NCBI GenBank assembly: GCA_013215295.1
Contig: JABSOZ010000003.1
Location: forward strand, 248,001 to 312,000
DNA length: 64,000 bases
Direction of reading: 5' to 3'
From: Colwellia sp.
GTDB taxonomy: Bacteria; Pseudomonadota; Gammaproteobacteria; Enterobacterales; Alteromonadaceae
Within the stretch, counting starts at the first letter, position 1; every line of letters begins with the position of its first letter. Under the pieces are notes generated by a model. It made no database searches. It was not told where the DNA came from and saw only the letters and a list, made by a program, of their open reading frames with translations. This document shows positions 10,687 through 21,619 of this stretch, piece by piece. A program made the translations under genes and the position numbers.

Positions 10687-11583
10687 ATGAGTTTAACACT
10701 ACTATATCGCGGAAAGAACGTTAGATTTTCAATGACACTAAATAAGTTGCATTGGTTGTCTGCGATTACATGTTTTGCGCTCATTTCAGGCTTTGTTATC
10801 CATTTACTTTTTTCTGCGGATGAAGTTCCACAATCAATGCCATTTGCATTGAATGCCCCTGTTATTGACGGGAAAAGTGAACTTAATGAACATCAATTAA
10901 CAGCATTAACCATGAAACTTGCCGAACTTCAAAGCCAAGTATTACGGTTGAATGCGTTGGGTGACCGTTTAGCCGATGAAGCATCCATTCCAGAAAATGA
11001 ATTCAATTTTCAACAGTTACCACCAGCTGGAGGCCCTATGTTACAGAGCCAAACCAGTCATAAAAAATCATTAGCAGAGATGTTAATTGAAATATCGATA
11101 TTAGAAGAAAGTTTACGACATGAAGAAAATCAACTCACTACGCTTGAATCTGTGACTTTAGGTCACCATATAGAAAGTACGAGTTATTTATCTGGTCGAC
11201 CAATATCAAAAGGTTGGCTTTCTTCATACTACGGTGTGCGCAAGGACCCTTTTAGTGGGAAGCCAGCAGTACATAAAGGCTTGGACTTCGCTGGTAAAGA
11301 AGATGCCGCTATAATAGCAACAGCTTCAGGACTAGTTACCTGGGCAAGTGACCGTTACGGTTATGGACAACTTATCGAGATTAATCATGGTAAAGGATTA
11401 AAAACTCGATATGGTCACAATAAAAAATTATTAGTTAAAATAGGGGAAGTCGTTAGTAAAGGACAAATTATTGCGCGTATGGGAAGCACAGGTCGCTCAA
11501 CAGGACCACATGTTCATTACGAAATTTTACGTAATAATGCACAAATAGATCCAATTAAGTTCGTATATAGAAAAGCAAAATAA
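10687..11583 (+). CDS. M23-family metallopeptidase (LytM domain), membrane anchored
   Basis: This is a 298-residue envelope protein likely to act on, or regulate hydrolases of, peptidoglycan in the periplasm. It has one N-terminal membrane helix (about residues 20-42), a coiled-coil segment with Leu/Glu heptads (about 64-85 and 120-155), and a C-terminal M23/LytM domain from about 175. Catalytic-type motifs are intact: HKGLDFAGKEDAAI, and GPHVHYEIL, with RYGHN between them, so zinc binding is plausible. It occupies the position between lpxC and secA held by secM in enterobacteria. Confidence 0.88.
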   Translation: MSLTLLYRGKNVRFSMTLNKLHWLSAITCFALISGFVIHLLFSADEVPQSMPFALNAPVIDGKSELNEHQLTALTMKLAELQSQVLRLNALGDRLADEASIPENEFNFQQLPPAGGPMLQSQTSHKKSLAEMLIEISILEESLRHEENQLTTLESVTLGHHIESTSYLSGRPISKGWLSSYYGVRKDPFSGKPAVHKGLDFAGKEDAAIIATASGLVTWASDRYGYGQLIEINHGKGLKTRYGHNKKLLVKIGEVVSKGQIIARMGSTGRSTGPHVHYEILRNNAQIDPIKFVYRKAK

Positions 11584-11661
11584 AAACAGTTTATGTGATC
11601 ATTATAGGTCACGTTATTTTCAGCGGAAGATTTTCTTCTAATAGCAATATGGTTTAACAAG

Positions 11662-14361
11662 ATGTTTGTAAAGTTAATGACAAAAATGTTTGGTAGTCGT
11701 AATGACAGATTACTTAAACAAATGAATAAAGAAGTAATGAAAATAAACGCTCTAGAGCCTGTAATGGAGGCTCTTTCTGACGAAGAACTAAAAGCAAAAA
11801 CCGCAGAATTTAAAGAGCGTTTAGCAAAAGAAGAGTCTCTTTCAAGTATATTGCCAGAAGCTTTTGCTGTTGTTCGTGAAGCCAGCAAACGTGTGTTTGG
11901 CATGCGCCATTTCGACGTGCAAATGATTGGTGGCATGGTATTAAATGACGGCAAAATTGCTGAAATGCGTACGGGTGAAGGTAAAACATTAACCGCCACT
12001 CTCCCATCATATTTGAATGGTTTAACCGGTAAAGGCGTACACGTAATTACGGTAAATGATTATCTGGCTACGCGTGATGCTGATTGGTGTCGTCCTTTAT
12101 TCGTATTTTTGGATATGACCGTCGGTTGTAACATTGCTGGTTTATCCTCTGCTGAAAAGCAAGCCGCTTACAATGCAGATGTTACCTATGGTACTAATAA
12201 CGAGTTTGGTTTTGATTACTTACGCGACAATATGGCCTTTTCGCCTGAAGAACGCACTCAAAAACCTTTAAACTTTGCTGTTATTGATGAAGTAGATTCA
12301 ATTTTAATTGATGAAGCGAGAACCCCCTTAATCATATCTGGCCAAGCTGAAGATAGCTCTGAACTTTATCGTCAAATTAACATAGTTGTACCAACGTTAG
12401 TGCTCCAAAGCGAAGAAGATAAAGATAAAGATACCGGTCAATCAAAAGATTTTGTTGAAGGTGATTTCACCATTGATGAAAAATCTAAACAAATATATCT
12501 AACAGAACGTGGTCAAATACGCATTGAAGAAATCATGAATGAGAAAGATCTTATTCAAGATGGAGATTCATTATTTTCTGCGACCAATATTACGTTGTTA
12601 CATCATGTTATGGCTGCATTGCGCGCTCATAAGCTTTTTCTAAAAGATGTAGATTACATCGTTAAAGATGATGAAATTGTTATTGTTGATGAGCATACTG
12701 GTCGTACAATGGAAGGCCGTCGTTGGTCTGAAGGCTTACACCAAGCTATTGAAGCAAAAGAAGGTGTAAACATTCAAAATGAGAATCAAACGTTAGCCTC
12801 AATTACCTTCCAAAACTTCTTCCGTATCTACGAAAGACTCTCAGGTATGACAGGTACAGCCGATACTGAAGCATTTGAGTTTAATCATATTTATGGTTTA
12901 GAAACTGTCGTTATTCCAACTAATCAACCGATGATCCGTAATGACATGGCTGATTTAATCTATCTAACCGCTGACGAAAAATTTGAAGCCATTCTTGAAG
13001 ACATTAAAGATTGTGTTGAGCGCGGACAACCCGTGCTTGTGGGTACAATCAGTATAGAAACATCAGAGTTTTTATCTGACGTCTTAAAGAAAGAGAAAAT
13101 TAAGCATAAAGTATTGAATGCTAAGTTTCATCAGCAAGAAGCCGAAATTGTTGCTGATGCCGGTAAAGTTGGTGCAGTAACAATTGCGACGAACATGGCT
13201 GGTCGTGGTACTGATATCGTGTTAGGCGGAAACTTTGATGCAATCGTTGCTAAATTAAAAGATCAAAGCGAAGCGAATATTGCTAAGACGAAAGAAGAAT
13301 GGATAGTACAGCACAACAAAGTTTTAGAGCTAGGCGGCTTACATATCGTAGCAACTGAACGTCATGAGTCTCGTCGTATTGATAATCAATTACGTGGCCG
13401 TTCAGGACGTCAAGGTGATGCAGGTTCAACGCGCTTTTATTTATCAATGGAAGATGGTTTGATGCGAATTTTCGCCTCAGAACGAATTTCTAATATGATG
13501 CGTAAATTAGGTATGGAACATGGTGAAGCTATTGAACATCCATGGGTCACACGTAGTATTGAAAACGCACAACGAAAAGTTGAAGGTCGTAACTTTGATA
13601 TACGTAAGCAATTACTTGAATTCGATGACGTTTCAAATGATCAACGCCAAGTTATATACGAACAACGTAACGAGTTAATGGATGAAGATGACATTGAAGA
13701 TGTCATCAAAAACATTCGTATAGATGTTGTAACGGGTATTATAAATCAGCATATTCCTCAGCAATCTTTGGAAGAAATGTGGGATATAACTGGTTTAGAA
13801 GAACGTTTTAAAGGTGAGTTAGCTTTAGAGTTACCAATAGCACAGTGGCTTAAAGAAGACAGCAAATTACACGAAGAAACGTTGCGCGAAAAGTTATTAG
13901 CTGAAGTTGAAACTAACTATACGAATAAAGAAGAACAAGTAGGTGCTGATGTAATTCGTCAATTTGAAAAAGCCGTTATGTTACAAAGCTTAGATTCACA
14001 TTGGAAAGAGCATTTAGCGGCGATGGATCATTTACGCCAAGGCATACATTTACGAGGCTATGCACAGAAAAACCCTAAACAGGAATTTAAACGTGAATCT
14101 TTTGAGTTATTCGGTGAATTATTGGATAGTTTGAAATATGACGTTATTAGCATATTGAGTAAAGTTCAAATTCGTGCTGAATCTGATGTTGAAGCCGTTG
14201 AAGAGCAACACCGTAAAGCTGAAGATGTACCAAAAGAATATAAGCATGAATCAGTAAATAGTGTGGAAACAAAACCAGAGGTGCCAAGAGCAGGTCGTAA
14301 TGAGCCATGTCCTTGCGGTTCAGGTAAGAAATACAAGCAATGTCATGGTAAGCTAACCTAA
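11662..14361 (+). CDS. secA: Preprotein translocase ATPase SecA
   Basis: SecA drives post-translational protein export through SecYEG. The 899-residue length is typical. Walker A is seen as [19 protein letters not shown] near residue 102, the DEAD-type motif as [18 protein letters not shown], and nucleotide-binding domain 2 as [14 protein letters not shown] and [20 protein letters not shown]. The C-terminus ends with the zinc-binding SecB-contacting motif [13 protein letters not shown]. The first ATG (11662, [16 protein letters not shown]) is used; an ATG a few codons on is an alternative. Confidence 0.98.
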   Translation: MFVKLMTKMFGSRNDRLLKQMNKEVMKINALEPVMEALSDEELKAKTAEFKERLAKEESLSSILPEAFAVVREASKRVFGMRHFDVQMIGGMVLNDGKIAEMRTGEGKTLTATLPSYLNGLTGKGVHVITVNDYLATRDADWCRPLFVFLDMTVGCNIAGLSSAEKQAAYNADVTYGTNNEFGFDYLRDNMAFSPEERTQKPLNFAVIDEVDSILIDEARTPLIISGQAEDSSELYRQINIVVPTLVLQSEEDKDKDTGQSKDFVEGDFTIDEKSKQIYLTERGQIRIEEIMNEKDLIQDGDSLFSATNITLLHHVMAALRAHKLFLKDVDYIVKDDEIVIVDEHTGRTMEGRRWSEGLHQAIEAKEGVNIQNENQTLASITFQNFFRIYERLSGMTGTADTEAFEFNHIYGLETVVIPTNQPMIRNDMADLIYLTADEKFEAILEDIKDCVERGQPVLVGTISIETSEFLSDVLKKEKIKHKVLNAKFHQQEAEIVADAGKVGAVTIATNMAGRGTDIVLGGNFDAIVAKLKDQSEANIAKTKEEWIVQHNKVLELGGLHIVATERHESRRIDNQLRGRSGRQGDAGSTRFYLSMEDGLMRIFASERISNMMRKLGMEHGEAIEHPWVTRSIENAQRKVEGRNFDIRKQLLEFDDVSNDQRQVIYEQRNELMDEDDIEDVIKNIRIDVVTGIINQHIPQQSLEEMWDITGLEERFKGELALELPIAQWLKEDSKLHEETLREKLLAEVETNYTNKEEQVGADVIRQFEKAVMLQSLDSHWKEHLAAMDHLRQGIHLRGYAQKNPKQEFKRESFELFGELLDSLKYDVISILSKVQIRAESDVEAVEEQHRKAEDVPKEYKHESVNSVETKPEVPRAGRNEPCPCGSGKKYKQCHGKLT

Positions 14362-14382
14362 TAATTACTTATTGTGAAATAT

Positions 14383-14412
14383 AAAAACGCCAGTTAATCA
14401 CTGGCGTTTTTT
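14383..14412 (+). terminator. secA intrinsic terminator
   Basis: The stem CGCCAGT / ACTGGCG is extended on both sides by A/T pairs, with a TAATC loop (14383-14412), and the right arm ends in TTTTTT. It lies 22 bases after the secA stop. Confidence 0.9.
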
Positions 14413-14414
14413 AT

Positions 14415-14535
14415 GTTCAGGATGAACGGTATGTCGTGGTGCCATGGATGGCAATGAACGACGATGTTCAGGATGAACGGTATGTCGTGGTGCCATGGAT
14501 GGCAAAGAACGACGATGTTCAGTATGAACAGTCAT
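14415..14535. repeat. 51-bp intergenic tandem repeat, about 2.3 copies
   Basis: Copies begin at 14415, 14466 and 14517, an exact 51-base period. Each contains the inverted repeat GTTCAggaTGAAC and the palindrome GCCATGGATGGC, joined by GGTATGTCGTGGT and followed by GAACGACGAT. The first two copies differ at about one position; the third is cut short after GTTCAGTATGAACAG. The stretch lies between the secA terminator and mutT and encodes no protein. A second small inverted repeat CCTAC-6nt-GTAGG lies at 14564-14579. Confidence 0.85.
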
Positions 14536-14653
14536 GAATTTTATTCCAGACAAATCATAAGTACCTACATCCCTGTAGGCAATGTTAAGTTCTCATGTAT
14601 CTCAGAGAATGGCGATATAAGAAACTAACTTTAATAATTCTAGGATATATAAA

Positions 14654-15049
14654 ATGCAAAAAGTAGTACATGTGGCTGTTGGTGTTATTATTCGAGAGCA
14701 ACAATACTTTTTAACCAAACGTCTTGATAATGCCCACCAAGGTGGTAAATGGGAATTCCCTGGTGGCAAGGTAGAAAAAGAGGAAACAGTAGCTCAAGCG
14801 TTACATAGAGAGCTTCAGGAAGAGATTGCTATCGATATTTTATCTTGTTATCCACTCATTGAAATTAGTCATGACTACGGAGATAAGAAGGTACTCTTAG
14901 ATGTATATATCGTTGATAACTTTCAACAAGAGCCTATTGCTCAAGAAGGGCAAAAATCAGGCTGGTTTTCATTAGATGAATTAACAAACCTAGATTTTCC
15001 AACAGCAAATGCAGCAATTATTGAAAAGTTATTAGCGTTAAATTCATAA
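14654..15049 (+). CDS. mutT: Nudix hydrolase MutT (8-oxo-dGTP diphosphatase)
   Basis: MutT removes oxidised 8-oxo-dGTP from the nucleotide pool. The 131-residue protein has an intact Nudix box beginning GGKVEKEETVAQALHRELQE (about residues 38-57) continuing with E-I, and the family-typical WEFPGGK lead. Its size and position behind secA are the same as in E. coli and other Gammaproteobacteria. It converges with yacG. Confidence 0.93.
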   Translation: MQKVVHVAVGVIIREQQYFLTKRLDNAHQGGKWEFPGGKVEKEETVAQALHRELQEEIAIDILSCYPLIEISHDYGDKKVLLDVYIVDNFQQEPIAQEGQKSGWFSLDELTNLDFPTANAAIIEKLLALNS

Positions 15050-15077
15050 CCAATAACTCTTCTCGAGACGTTAATCG

Positions 15078-15314
15078 TTACTCAGGTTCGACAAAAAATT
15101 TATTATTTTGTAAAAACTCACCTTCAAGCGCGTCAAGCATCTCTTCAGTTAATTGTATATCACCTTGTAATGGCTGAGTAATTTTATGTCCCTCATCTGC
15201 CCACTCGCCGATATCAATTAACTGACAGCGTTTACAACAAAAAGGGCGAAATTCGCTTTGTGGCTGCCAAATAACTTCTTTCTGACATGTGGGGCAAGAT
15301 ACTTTTAGGGTCAT
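15078..15314 (-). CDS. yacG: DNA gyrase inhibitor YacG
   Basis: YacG is a small zinc-finger protein that binds GyrB and inhibits gyrase. The 78-residue product has the zinc site CPTCQKE at residues 8-14 and [17 protein letters not shown] in the middle, matching the family. The C-terminal part is acidic and probably flexible. It is the most downstream gene of the minus-strand block coaE-zapD-yacG, the usual order in this group. Confidence 0.93.
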   Translation of the reverse strand: MTLKVSCPTCQKEVIWQPQSEFRPFCCKRCQLIDIGEWADEGHKITQPLQGDIQLTEEMLDALEGEFLQNNKFFVEPE

Positions 15315-15372
15315 AGCTGGGCTTGTATTATAAATTTAGTGGGGATATTATACGAAATTAATGAGCAAAATA

Positions 15373-16119
15373 CTAACAACGCGCTAATTCAAATGAGGTG
15401 GCATTATTTGAATATTTTCGGCCGGTACTGTCACAAGGCGACATAAAGCGAATTGAATAACGAAAACGATTACCACTCACTGTTGGATAATATGGCAATT
15501 TTTGATCAACCTTAATGCGTAACAGCAATACCCCTTCACCACTGTCTTGATAAAAGCCACTTTCAGTCTCAATATGCTTAAAGCTAACTCGTTGACGAAT
15601 AAACTTTAACACGAGATCTAATGAGCTTTTAATTTGTTCCAATAATGATAACCATCTTTGTACATCTTCAGCGAGTATCTCGTTATCTTGATGCAGCCAG
15701 AACTGTAATTGAGGTAAGTCAAAGCTTGAACTACCACCTTGTATAGCAAAGCGTTGCTTTAAAGTCGCTAGAAACTTGTCATGCTTAAGTTGGGCCCAAA
15801 GAGGAGTATTGCATTTTAATTGGCAAACGAGCTCTACAGTTTGTTGTAGGTTTTTAGCTAAAATACTGTCGTCAATTTCTGGAGCTTGCGACCAAATGAC
15901 TAAATTCTGCTCTAACTTTTCAAGATCTTTGATCAAATCACCACGCACATCGTTTCGTTCTAAAGTATCGATAATGGCAAATAAAGCGTTAAAAAAAACT
16001 TGATGACTTACAGACATTTTACGTTGCAAACAATCTTCTGCTTGAGTAAATAAATGCTCAAGTTTAAGGTAGTTGCGGATCCGTTCGTTAAGCGGATGTT
16101 CATATAAAATTTTGGTCAT
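15373..16119 (-). CDS. zapD: Cell division protein ZapD (DUF1342)
   Basis: ZapD cross-links FtsZ filaments and stabilises the Z-ring. The 248-residue length and sequence fit the family: the N-terminal YEHPLNERIRNYLKLEHLF (residues 6-24) is highly diagnostic, and the C-terminal beta region includes VSGNRFRYSIRFM and ends with a short variable tail. It lies between yacG and coaE as in E. coli. Confidence 0.95.
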   Translation of the reverse strand: MTKILYEHPLNERIRNYLKLEHLFTQAEDCLQRKMSVSHQVFFNALFAIIDTLERNDVRGDLIKDLEKLEQNLVIWSQAPEIDDSILAKNLQQTVELVCQLKCNTPLWAQLKHDKFLATLKQRFAIQGGSSSFDLPQLQFWLHQDNEILAEDVQRWLSLLEQIKSSLDLVLKFIRQRVSFKHIETESGFYQDSGEGVLLLRIKVDQKLPYYPTVSGNRFRYSIRFMSPCDSTGRKYSNNATSFELARC

Positions 16120-16237
16120 TTACTTATTGTCTTTAACTTTTAATGAGTAAAACTTTGTGATTATTTTTATATACTAACCACACCCATCTTAAATGGCGAA
16201 TTTTTTTACCAGAAACATTGAATATTGGACAAAATTC

Positions 16238-16852
16238 CTAATTTGAAGCCAGATTATGGTATTTTTGATCTAATTTTATTACGCTATCTTTAATAATGCT
16301 CAGATCACTTTTACTATTATCGATAATATCATCGGCATATTTCAAGCGTTGTTTTCTGGGTATTTGGCTAGCGATTATCCTTATTATTTCTTCCTTTGAG
16401 CTAGGGTCACGTAATACTGCACGTTTTATTTGCTCTACTTCACTAATATCAATAACCAAAATACGCTGTACTAAACTTTGCAGATTATTTTCTATCAATA
16501 GCGGGGCAACAAGCAAGCAATAAGGGGATTGGCTCTGTTGAATTTCATTGAGCATTGTTTGTCTTATCAGCGGATGTAATAAATTATTCAGCCATAGTTT
16601 ATCTGTATCATTGCTGAATATTCGACTGCGTAATAAAGGGCGGTTTAGTGTACCGTCCGCTTGAATAAACTGCGGGCCAAAATGTTGTGATATTCGACCT
16701 AGCGCACTGCTTTTGGGCTCTACTACTTTTCTTGCTGCGATATCTGCATCAATAATATCAATCCCTAAATCGGCAAAAAAATTGGCAATAGTCGTTTTAC
16801 CGCTACCTATGCCGCCAGTCAAACCAATTACAACCTTCTTGGTATTATTCAT
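16238..16852 (-). CDS. coaE: Dephospho-CoA kinase
   Basis: CoaE catalyses the last step of coenzyme A synthesis, phosphorylating the 3'-OH of dephospho-CoA. The 204-residue product has the P-loop GLTGGIGSGKTTIAN (residues 10-24), the DADIAARKVVEP motif that binds substrate, HPLIRQ, and PLLIENNLQSLVQRILVID. It sits directly after pilD on the same strand, 11 bases apart, so the pil genes and coaE-zapD are probably co-transcribed. Confidence 0.96.
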   Translation of the reverse strand: MNNTKKVVIGLTGGIGSGKTTIANFFADLGIDIIDADIAARKVVEPKSSALGRISQHFGPQFIQADGTLNRPLLRSRIFSNDTDKLWLNNLLHPLIRQTMLNEIQQSQSPYCLLVAPLLIENNLQSLVQRILVIDISEVEQIKRAVLRDPSSKEEIIRIIASQIPRKQRLKYADDIIDNSKSDLSIIKDSVIKLDQKYHNLASN

Positions 16853-16863
16853 AATTTATAACA

Positions 16864-17745
16864 TTATATTACTTGAGCTAAATACCAAGACCATATTAAA
16901 TCGCCCCATAAAAGAGTTATCCACCCAGCTATGGCGAGATATGGACCAAACGGGATTGCTTGACCTTTTTGGTGGTTTTTAAAAATCATTAAACTGATGC
17001 CGATAACGGCACCTACGACTGATGCCATCAAGATAAGTAACGGTAATAATTGCCAACCTATCCAAGCACCAAAAAGCGCAAATAATTTGAAATCACCAAA
17101 GCCCATGCCTTCCTTACCTGTTGCCAATTTGAACAACCAAAAAATGCTAAATAAGCTGGTGTACCCAGCAATTGCACCTATAACGGCATCTTCAATAGGC
17201 ACAAGTCCATTTGACAAATTAACCATTAATCCTAACCACAACAAAGGCAGTACAATCTGGTCGGGCAGTAACATATGGTCAAAGTCGATCATGGTTAATG
17301 CCACTAACCCCCAAGTAAGAATCAGGGCATAACAAGTAATAACGGTTACGCCAAAGTGCTGGGCAATAACCAAACTTAATAAAGCGGTAGATAGTTCAAC
17401 TAAAGGGTAACGAGCGGAAATTTTGTTTTTACACTGGCTACATTTACCTTTTAAAAATAACCAGCTAATAACCGGTATATTTTCGTAAAATCTTATACTG
17501 TGTTGGCAATGTGGACAGGTAGAGTCAGGTTTTGATAAAGTGAGTGGGGCATCCTCTTTTTTTGATGATTGTTTGAGTTCATCGGCAAGGAATTCTCGAC
17601 ATTCTTGGTACCAACCTTGTTCAAGCATTTTCGGAAAACGATAAATAACTACGTTTAAAAAGCTACCAATCATTAAAGATAAAATAAAAACGAAACCATA
17701 AAAAAATAGAGAATTATTCTCTAATAAGTAAATAAATTCAGACAA
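16864..17745 (-). CDS. pilD: Prepilin peptidase / N-methyltransferase PilD
   Basis: PilD cleaves the type IV prepilin leader and methylates the new N-terminal Phe. The 293-residue integral membrane protein has the N-terminal DiS domain with paired CxxC motifs CPHC and CSQC (about residues 76-105), and the two catalytic aspartates in the MIDFDHMLLPD and GMGFGDFKLFALFGAW motifs. About eight membrane segments are apparent. It belongs to the pilB-pilC-pilD unit transcribed toward coaE. Confidence 0.96.
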   Translation of the reverse strand: MSEFIYLLENNSLFFYGFVFILSLMIGSFLNVVIYRFPKMLEQGWYQECREFLADELKQSSKKEDAPLTLSKPDSTCPHCQHSIRFYENIPVISWLFLKGKCSQCKNKISARYPLVELSTALLSLVIAQHFGVTVITCYALILTWGLVALTMIDFDHMLLPDQIVLPLLWLGLMVNLSNGLVPIEDAVIGAIAGYTSLFSIFWLFKLATGKEGMGFGDFKLFALFGAWIGWQLLPLLILMASVVGAVIGISLMIFKNHQKGQAIPFGPYLAIAGWITLLWGDLIWSWYLAQVI

Positions 17746-17817
17746 GATAAAACCTTTTATTATTATTTTTTATAATGATGTTATACAAATATTTTAGAAT
17801 AACATGAGTAGAAAACA

Positions 17818-19068
17818 CTAAACTATTTTTCCAATTTCGAAAATTGGTAGGTACATTGCAATGATCAATCCACCAATTACTACACCTAGCACTGCCATGA
17901 TCATAGGTTCTAACAGGCTGGTTAAAGAATCAACGGCATCATCGACTTGTTGCTCAAAAATAGTGGCTACCTTTGCAAGCATATCATCAACGGCACCAGA
18001 CTCTTCACCAATGGCTACCATTTGTATTACCATATCAGGAAAAATATTACAGTTACGCATAGCTAAGTTCATTTGCATACCCGATGATACTTCGGCACGA
18101 ATTTCTAAAATAGCAATACGAAAAACAGCATTACCAGAAGCACCCGCTGCAGACTCAAGCGCATCAGGCAAAGGAACACCTGCAGCAAAGGTCGTGGAAA
18201 GCGTTCTAGCAAATCGGGCTACGGCGGCTTTTTCGAGTAACATACCAATAACGGGAATTTTTAATATCTTTCTATCAACACTATCTCTAAAACTTTGGCT
18301 ATTAAGGTGAGCTTTTTTGAACAAGAAACTAGCAAGGAACATACCTGCTAAACCTAAATACCAATAAGCTTGCATAAACTCAGAGATAGCAATAACTAAT
18401 AAAGTGAAAGCAGGCAGTTCTGCACCAAAACCAGCAAATATATCTTGGAATACCGGAACAACAAAAATCAATAATATCGAAGTTACAACGAACGCTATCA
18501 CGAGTACAGATATAGGATAAGTCATCGCTTTTTTAATTTTAGATTTTAACGCTTCAGCTTTTTCTTGGTAGGTAGCAATACGATCATAAATTGTTTCAAG
18601 TGCACCTGATTGTTCGCCAGAGCTGACTAAATCACAATATAAATCGTCGAAAAACTTTGGATGCTCACGCAAGCATTCAGATAAAGGAATACCTGACTCT
18701 AATTTATTACAGATGTCTCCGAGCAACCTTTGCATATTACCGTTGCTATGACCTTTTCCAATCATTTCAATAGTTTGAACTAAAGGTACACCCGCGCCGA
18801 GCATCGTTGCTATTTGTCGTGTCACTATAGCCATATCTGCCGGTATTAATTTTTTATCTTTAGAACCACCAAAAAGTGCTTTGGCTTTCTTTTTAACTTT
18901 ACCTGGAGTAATACCTTGTTTGCGTAACTGAGATTTTACTTCAAGTAAACTTTTTGCAGATAGTTCACCATTTATCTTTTTCCCTTTACGGTTTACGCCT
19001 TGCCATACAAAAATATCAAGAGCTTTAACTGGCGGGACTTTTCGTTGTTTAACTCTTGATTGAACCAT
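17818..19068 (-). CDS. pilC: Type IV pilus inner-membrane platform protein PilC
   Basis: PilC is the polytopic platform protein linking the PilB motor to pilin polymerisation. The 416-residue protein has two repeated GspF domains (about residues 80-205 and 285-405), each with the pattern of a helical bundle then membrane helix: GVPLVQTIEMIGKG and SGEQSGALETIYDRIA in the first, GVPLPDALESAAGASGN and GEESGAVDDMLAKVA in the second. Three hydrophobic segments are visible. It lies between pilB and pilD. Confidence 0.96.
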   Translation of the reverse strand: MVQSRVKQRKVPPVKALDIFVWQGVNRKGKKINGELSAKSLLEVKSQLRKQGITPGKVKKKAKALFGGSKDKKLIPADMAIVTRQIATMLGAGVPLVQTIEMIGKGHSNGNMQRLLGDICNKLESGIPLSECLREHPKFFDDLYCDLVSSGEQSGALETIYDRIATYQEKAEALKSKIKKAMTYPISVLVIAFVVTSILLIFVVPVFQDIFAGFGAELPAFTLLVIAISEFMQAYWYLGLAGMFLASFLFKKAHLNSQSFRDSVDRKILKIPVIGMLLEKAAVARFARTLSTTFAAGVPLPDALESAAGASGNAVFRIAILEIRAEVSSGMQMNLAMRNCNIFPDMVIQMVAIGEESGAVDDMLAKVATIFEQQVDDAVDSLTSLLEPMIMAVLGVVIGGLIIAMYLPIFEIGKIV

Positions 19069-19153
19069 ATGATATTTTACCTATAAAAATAAAATTGCTT
19101 ATTATTGTTAATATTAGTCAATGTATAACAAAATAGTAATACGCTGGAATATC

Positions 19154-20857
19154 TTATGAAGAAGTGACTCGGTTTATCTCAGTTAGACTTGTTACCCCTT
19201 GGTGAGCCTTTTGTAAACCTGATTGACGTAAATTATTGTAGCCTTCTTTCTGGCATTGTTTAGCAATATCCATAGAATTTCCACCTTCCATAATGATCGA
19301 AGACATTTTTTCACTGATCTTAATTACTTCATAAATACCAACACGACCTTTGTAACCACCAGTACAATGATCGCAACCAACAGGTTTGAATAATTGAATA
19401 TCGCTAAGTTGCTCAGGTGTAAAGCCTTGCTTCTCAAGTTCAGGTTTAGGAATTATGTCTTCGACTTTACAATGGTTACATAAACGTCTCGCTAAACGCT
19501 GTGCAATAATAATGCTTACCGAACTTGCAACGTTATATGAAGGAACACCCATATTTAGTAGTCGAGTGAGTGTTTCTGCAGCTGAATTTGTATGTAAAGT
19601 AGATAAAACTAAGTGACCTGTTTGCGCTGCTTTAATGGCTATTTCTGCGGTTTCAAGATCGCGAATTTCACCAACCATCACAATATCAGGGTCTTGACGA
19701 AGAAATGATCTCAGCGCAGTTGGAAAGGTTAAGCCCGCACGAACATTTATCTGTACTTGGTTAATACCTTCTAAATTTATTTCTACAGGGTCTTCTGCCG
19801 TTGATATATTACGTTCTTCGGTATTAAGAATATTCAAGCCAGTGTAAAGAGAAACGGTTTTACCCGAGCCAGTAGGACCTGTTACGAGTATCATGCCTTG
19901 GGGTTGTTCTAACGCCTCCATGTAGATAGCTTTTTGTGCTGGTTCATAGCCGAGCATTTCAATGCCTAACATCGCACTGGAAGAATCAAGTATACGCATT
20001 ACTATTTTTTCACCCCACATGGTGGGTAGCGTAGATACACGAAAATCGATAGATTTTTTCTTGGACAAGGCTAATTTGATTCGGCCATCTTGCGGTACTC
20101 GCCTTTCCGCTATATCAAGCTTTGACATGACTTTTAAGCGTGCTGCCATACGAGAGGCAAGTGATATCGGTGGCTTTGCCATTTCAGTTAAAATGCCATC
20201 TACGCGAAATCGGATACGATAAGATTTCTCGTAAGGTTCAAAGTGTAAATCTGAAGCGCCTTTTCGAATTGCATCAAGTAATATTTTATTGATATACACC
20301 ACAATTGGAGCATCTTCTTTACCGCCCGTGGCAACATCATCTTCTTTACGTTCTTCTTGAACGTCTATACCTGCGAGCTCTTCGGCATCAATGTCAGAAA
20401 TATCGAGAGCATCACCTTCTTCTTCAAGAATTTTATCAATAAATATTTGTAAATTATTGTCATTAGTCAACACTAATTCAGTAGGAAAGCCGGTATTGAA
20501 CTGAATATCTTCTAATGCATCTAAATTAGTGGGATCAGACATTGCAACGAATAACACTTTACCCCTTAAAAACAAAGGCAGTGCATTGTGTTTGCGGATC
20601 AATTTCTCGTTGCGGATACCATCAGGGATCATAGCCGTGTCAAAAGCGTTTAAATCTATAAGAGGGTAACCAAAACTGCGAGACAATATTTTGGCAATAT
20701 TTTCTGCGTCTAATTTTTTATCTTCAATAAGAAAACGAATGAAAGGTTTTGATTGTTTAAGGAAGTCAGCACTGATGATGTCAACCTTGTTCTCGGCGAC
20801 AATATCATGTTTTAAAAGTGTAGATAACACACTTAATTGTCTGTGATGTCCTTTCAT
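19154..20857 (-). CDS. pilB: Type IV pilus assembly ATPase PilB
   Basis: PilB is the hexameric ATPase that powers pilus extension. The 567-residue product has an N-terminal MshEN-like domain (about residues 25-150), Walker [16 protein letters not shown], the Asp box [12 protein letters not shown], the His box [12 protein letters not shown] and a tetracysteine zinc site formed by CNHC and CDHC. The start MKGHHRQL is preceded by AAAAAAGG. A 158-base gap separates it from pilA, which is terminated separately. Confidence 0.96.
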   Translation of the reverse strand: MKGHHRQLSVLSTLLKHDIVAENKVDIISADFLKQSKPFIRFLIEDKKLDAENIAKILSRSFGYPLIDLNAFDTAMIPDGIRNEKLIRKHNALPLFLRGKVLFVAMSDPTNLDALEDIQFNTGFPTELVLTNDNNLQIFIDKILEEEGDALDISDIDAEELAGIDVQEERKEDDVATGGKEDAPIVVYINKILLDAIRKGASDLHFEPYEKSYRIRFRVDGILTEMAKPPISLASRMAARLKVMSKLDIAERRVPQDGRIKLALSKKKSIDFRVSTLPTMWGEKIVMRILDSSSAMLGIEMLGYEPAQKAIYMEALEQPQGMILVTGPTGSGKTVSLYTGLNILNTEERNISTAEDPVEINLEGINQVQINVRAGLTFPTALRSFLRQDPDIVMVGEIRDLETAEIAIKAAQTGHLVLSTLHTNSAAETLTRLLNMGVPSYNVASSVSIIIAQRLARRLCNHCKVEDIIPKPELEKQGFTPEQLSDIQLFKPVGCDHCTGGYKGRVGIYEVIKISEKMSSIIMEGGNSMDIAKQCQKEGYNNLRQSGLQKAHQGVTSLTEINRVTSS

Positions 20858-20969
20858 GGCAACCTTTTTTGGGTAAGGAAAGTATTATGTATACATTGTT
20901 AATATTAGCGCTAACTCTATGTTAACGCGTTTTAAGTTGAGTAAAAAGCAGTGTTGATAAAATGTAGAT

Positions 20970-20999
20970 AAAAAAAAAGCTCCAGAGGAGCTTTTTTTC
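20970..20999 (-). terminator. pilA intrinsic terminator
   Basis: The hairpin AGCTCC-AGA-GGAGCT is bracketed by A-runs and T-runs; read on the minus strand it follows the pilA stop by about 20 bases and ends in a run of T, so it should end pilA transcripts before pilB. Confidence 0.88.
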
Positions 21000-21015
21000 T
21001 AACGATGTTTAATGA

Positions 21016-21459
21016 CTAACAAACACCTGAAGCGATACATGTACCAGTTTGTGCCCATGTTAATGATGCACCTGAAACTGTTGGCGTTAATATGTATGTT
21101 GATGCAGCATCATCACTACCTGTGCCAGTAACAGCAGCCGTTGCAACTGTTATTGTCATAGCAGTAACTTCGCCACCTGTAATCGCATTAGCTGCGGTCA
21201 TACCAACTTCTGCAAAAGTATCACAGTTGGCTAAAGTAAAATCCCCTCTCGTTTGAAAACAAACGTCAATAGCGTCTTTTACTGATTTAGCGCCAAGGGT
21301 AACTTCAGAATATCGCGCTTTTTCTGTATATGTTTGATAAGCAGGTAATGCGACTGCAGCTAAAATACCAATAATCGCTACAACAATCATTAATTCAATA
21401 AGGGTAAAACCCTTCGCTTTGTTTAACGATTTATTTCTTAAAGATTTAACATTTTTCAT
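21016..21459 (-). CDS. pilA: Type IV major pilin PilA
   Basis: This is the pilus structural subunit. I prefer the ATG at 21459 ([17 protein letters not shown]) over the one at 21474, which adds MEIDI and has no ribosome site. The basic leader ends at KAKG, with PilD cleavage before [20 protein letters not shown], the class III signal and polymerisation helix with Glu5. The mature globular part has two cysteine pairs, C-x11-C in the middle and CIASGVC at the extreme C-terminus. The latter would form a very short terminal disulfide loop. Much of the rest is Thr/Ala/Val rich. Confidence 0.94.
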   Translation of the reverse strand: MKNVKSLRNKSLNKAKGFTLIELMIVVAIIGILAAVALPAYQTYTEKARYSEVTLGAKSVKDAIDVCFQTRGDFTLANCDTFAEVGMTAANAITGGEVTAMTITVATAAVTGTGSDDAASTYILTPTVSGASLTWAQTGTCIASGVC

Positions 21460-21619
21460 AATATCTATTTCCATACATAATTACGGGGGCTGAATTCATC
21501 TTGCGACAAAAATTGGAAAATGTAAAATTTTGTGACACTTTTTTTACGTTTTTTTTGTTTTTAGTTAAAAAGTAGTTAATAACTAACAACTTTTTAACTG
21601 TTTTTTGCTAAAAAAATGA

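Noticed and set aside
14415-14535. Possible CRISPR array
   Set aside because: The units are contiguous 51-base tandem copies with no variable spacers, and no cas genes are in the window.
21460-21600. Sigma-54 promoter upstream of pilA
   Set aside because: On the minus strand I found TGTCAC-like sequence but not the required GG/GC pair at -24/-12 spacing; too weak to report.
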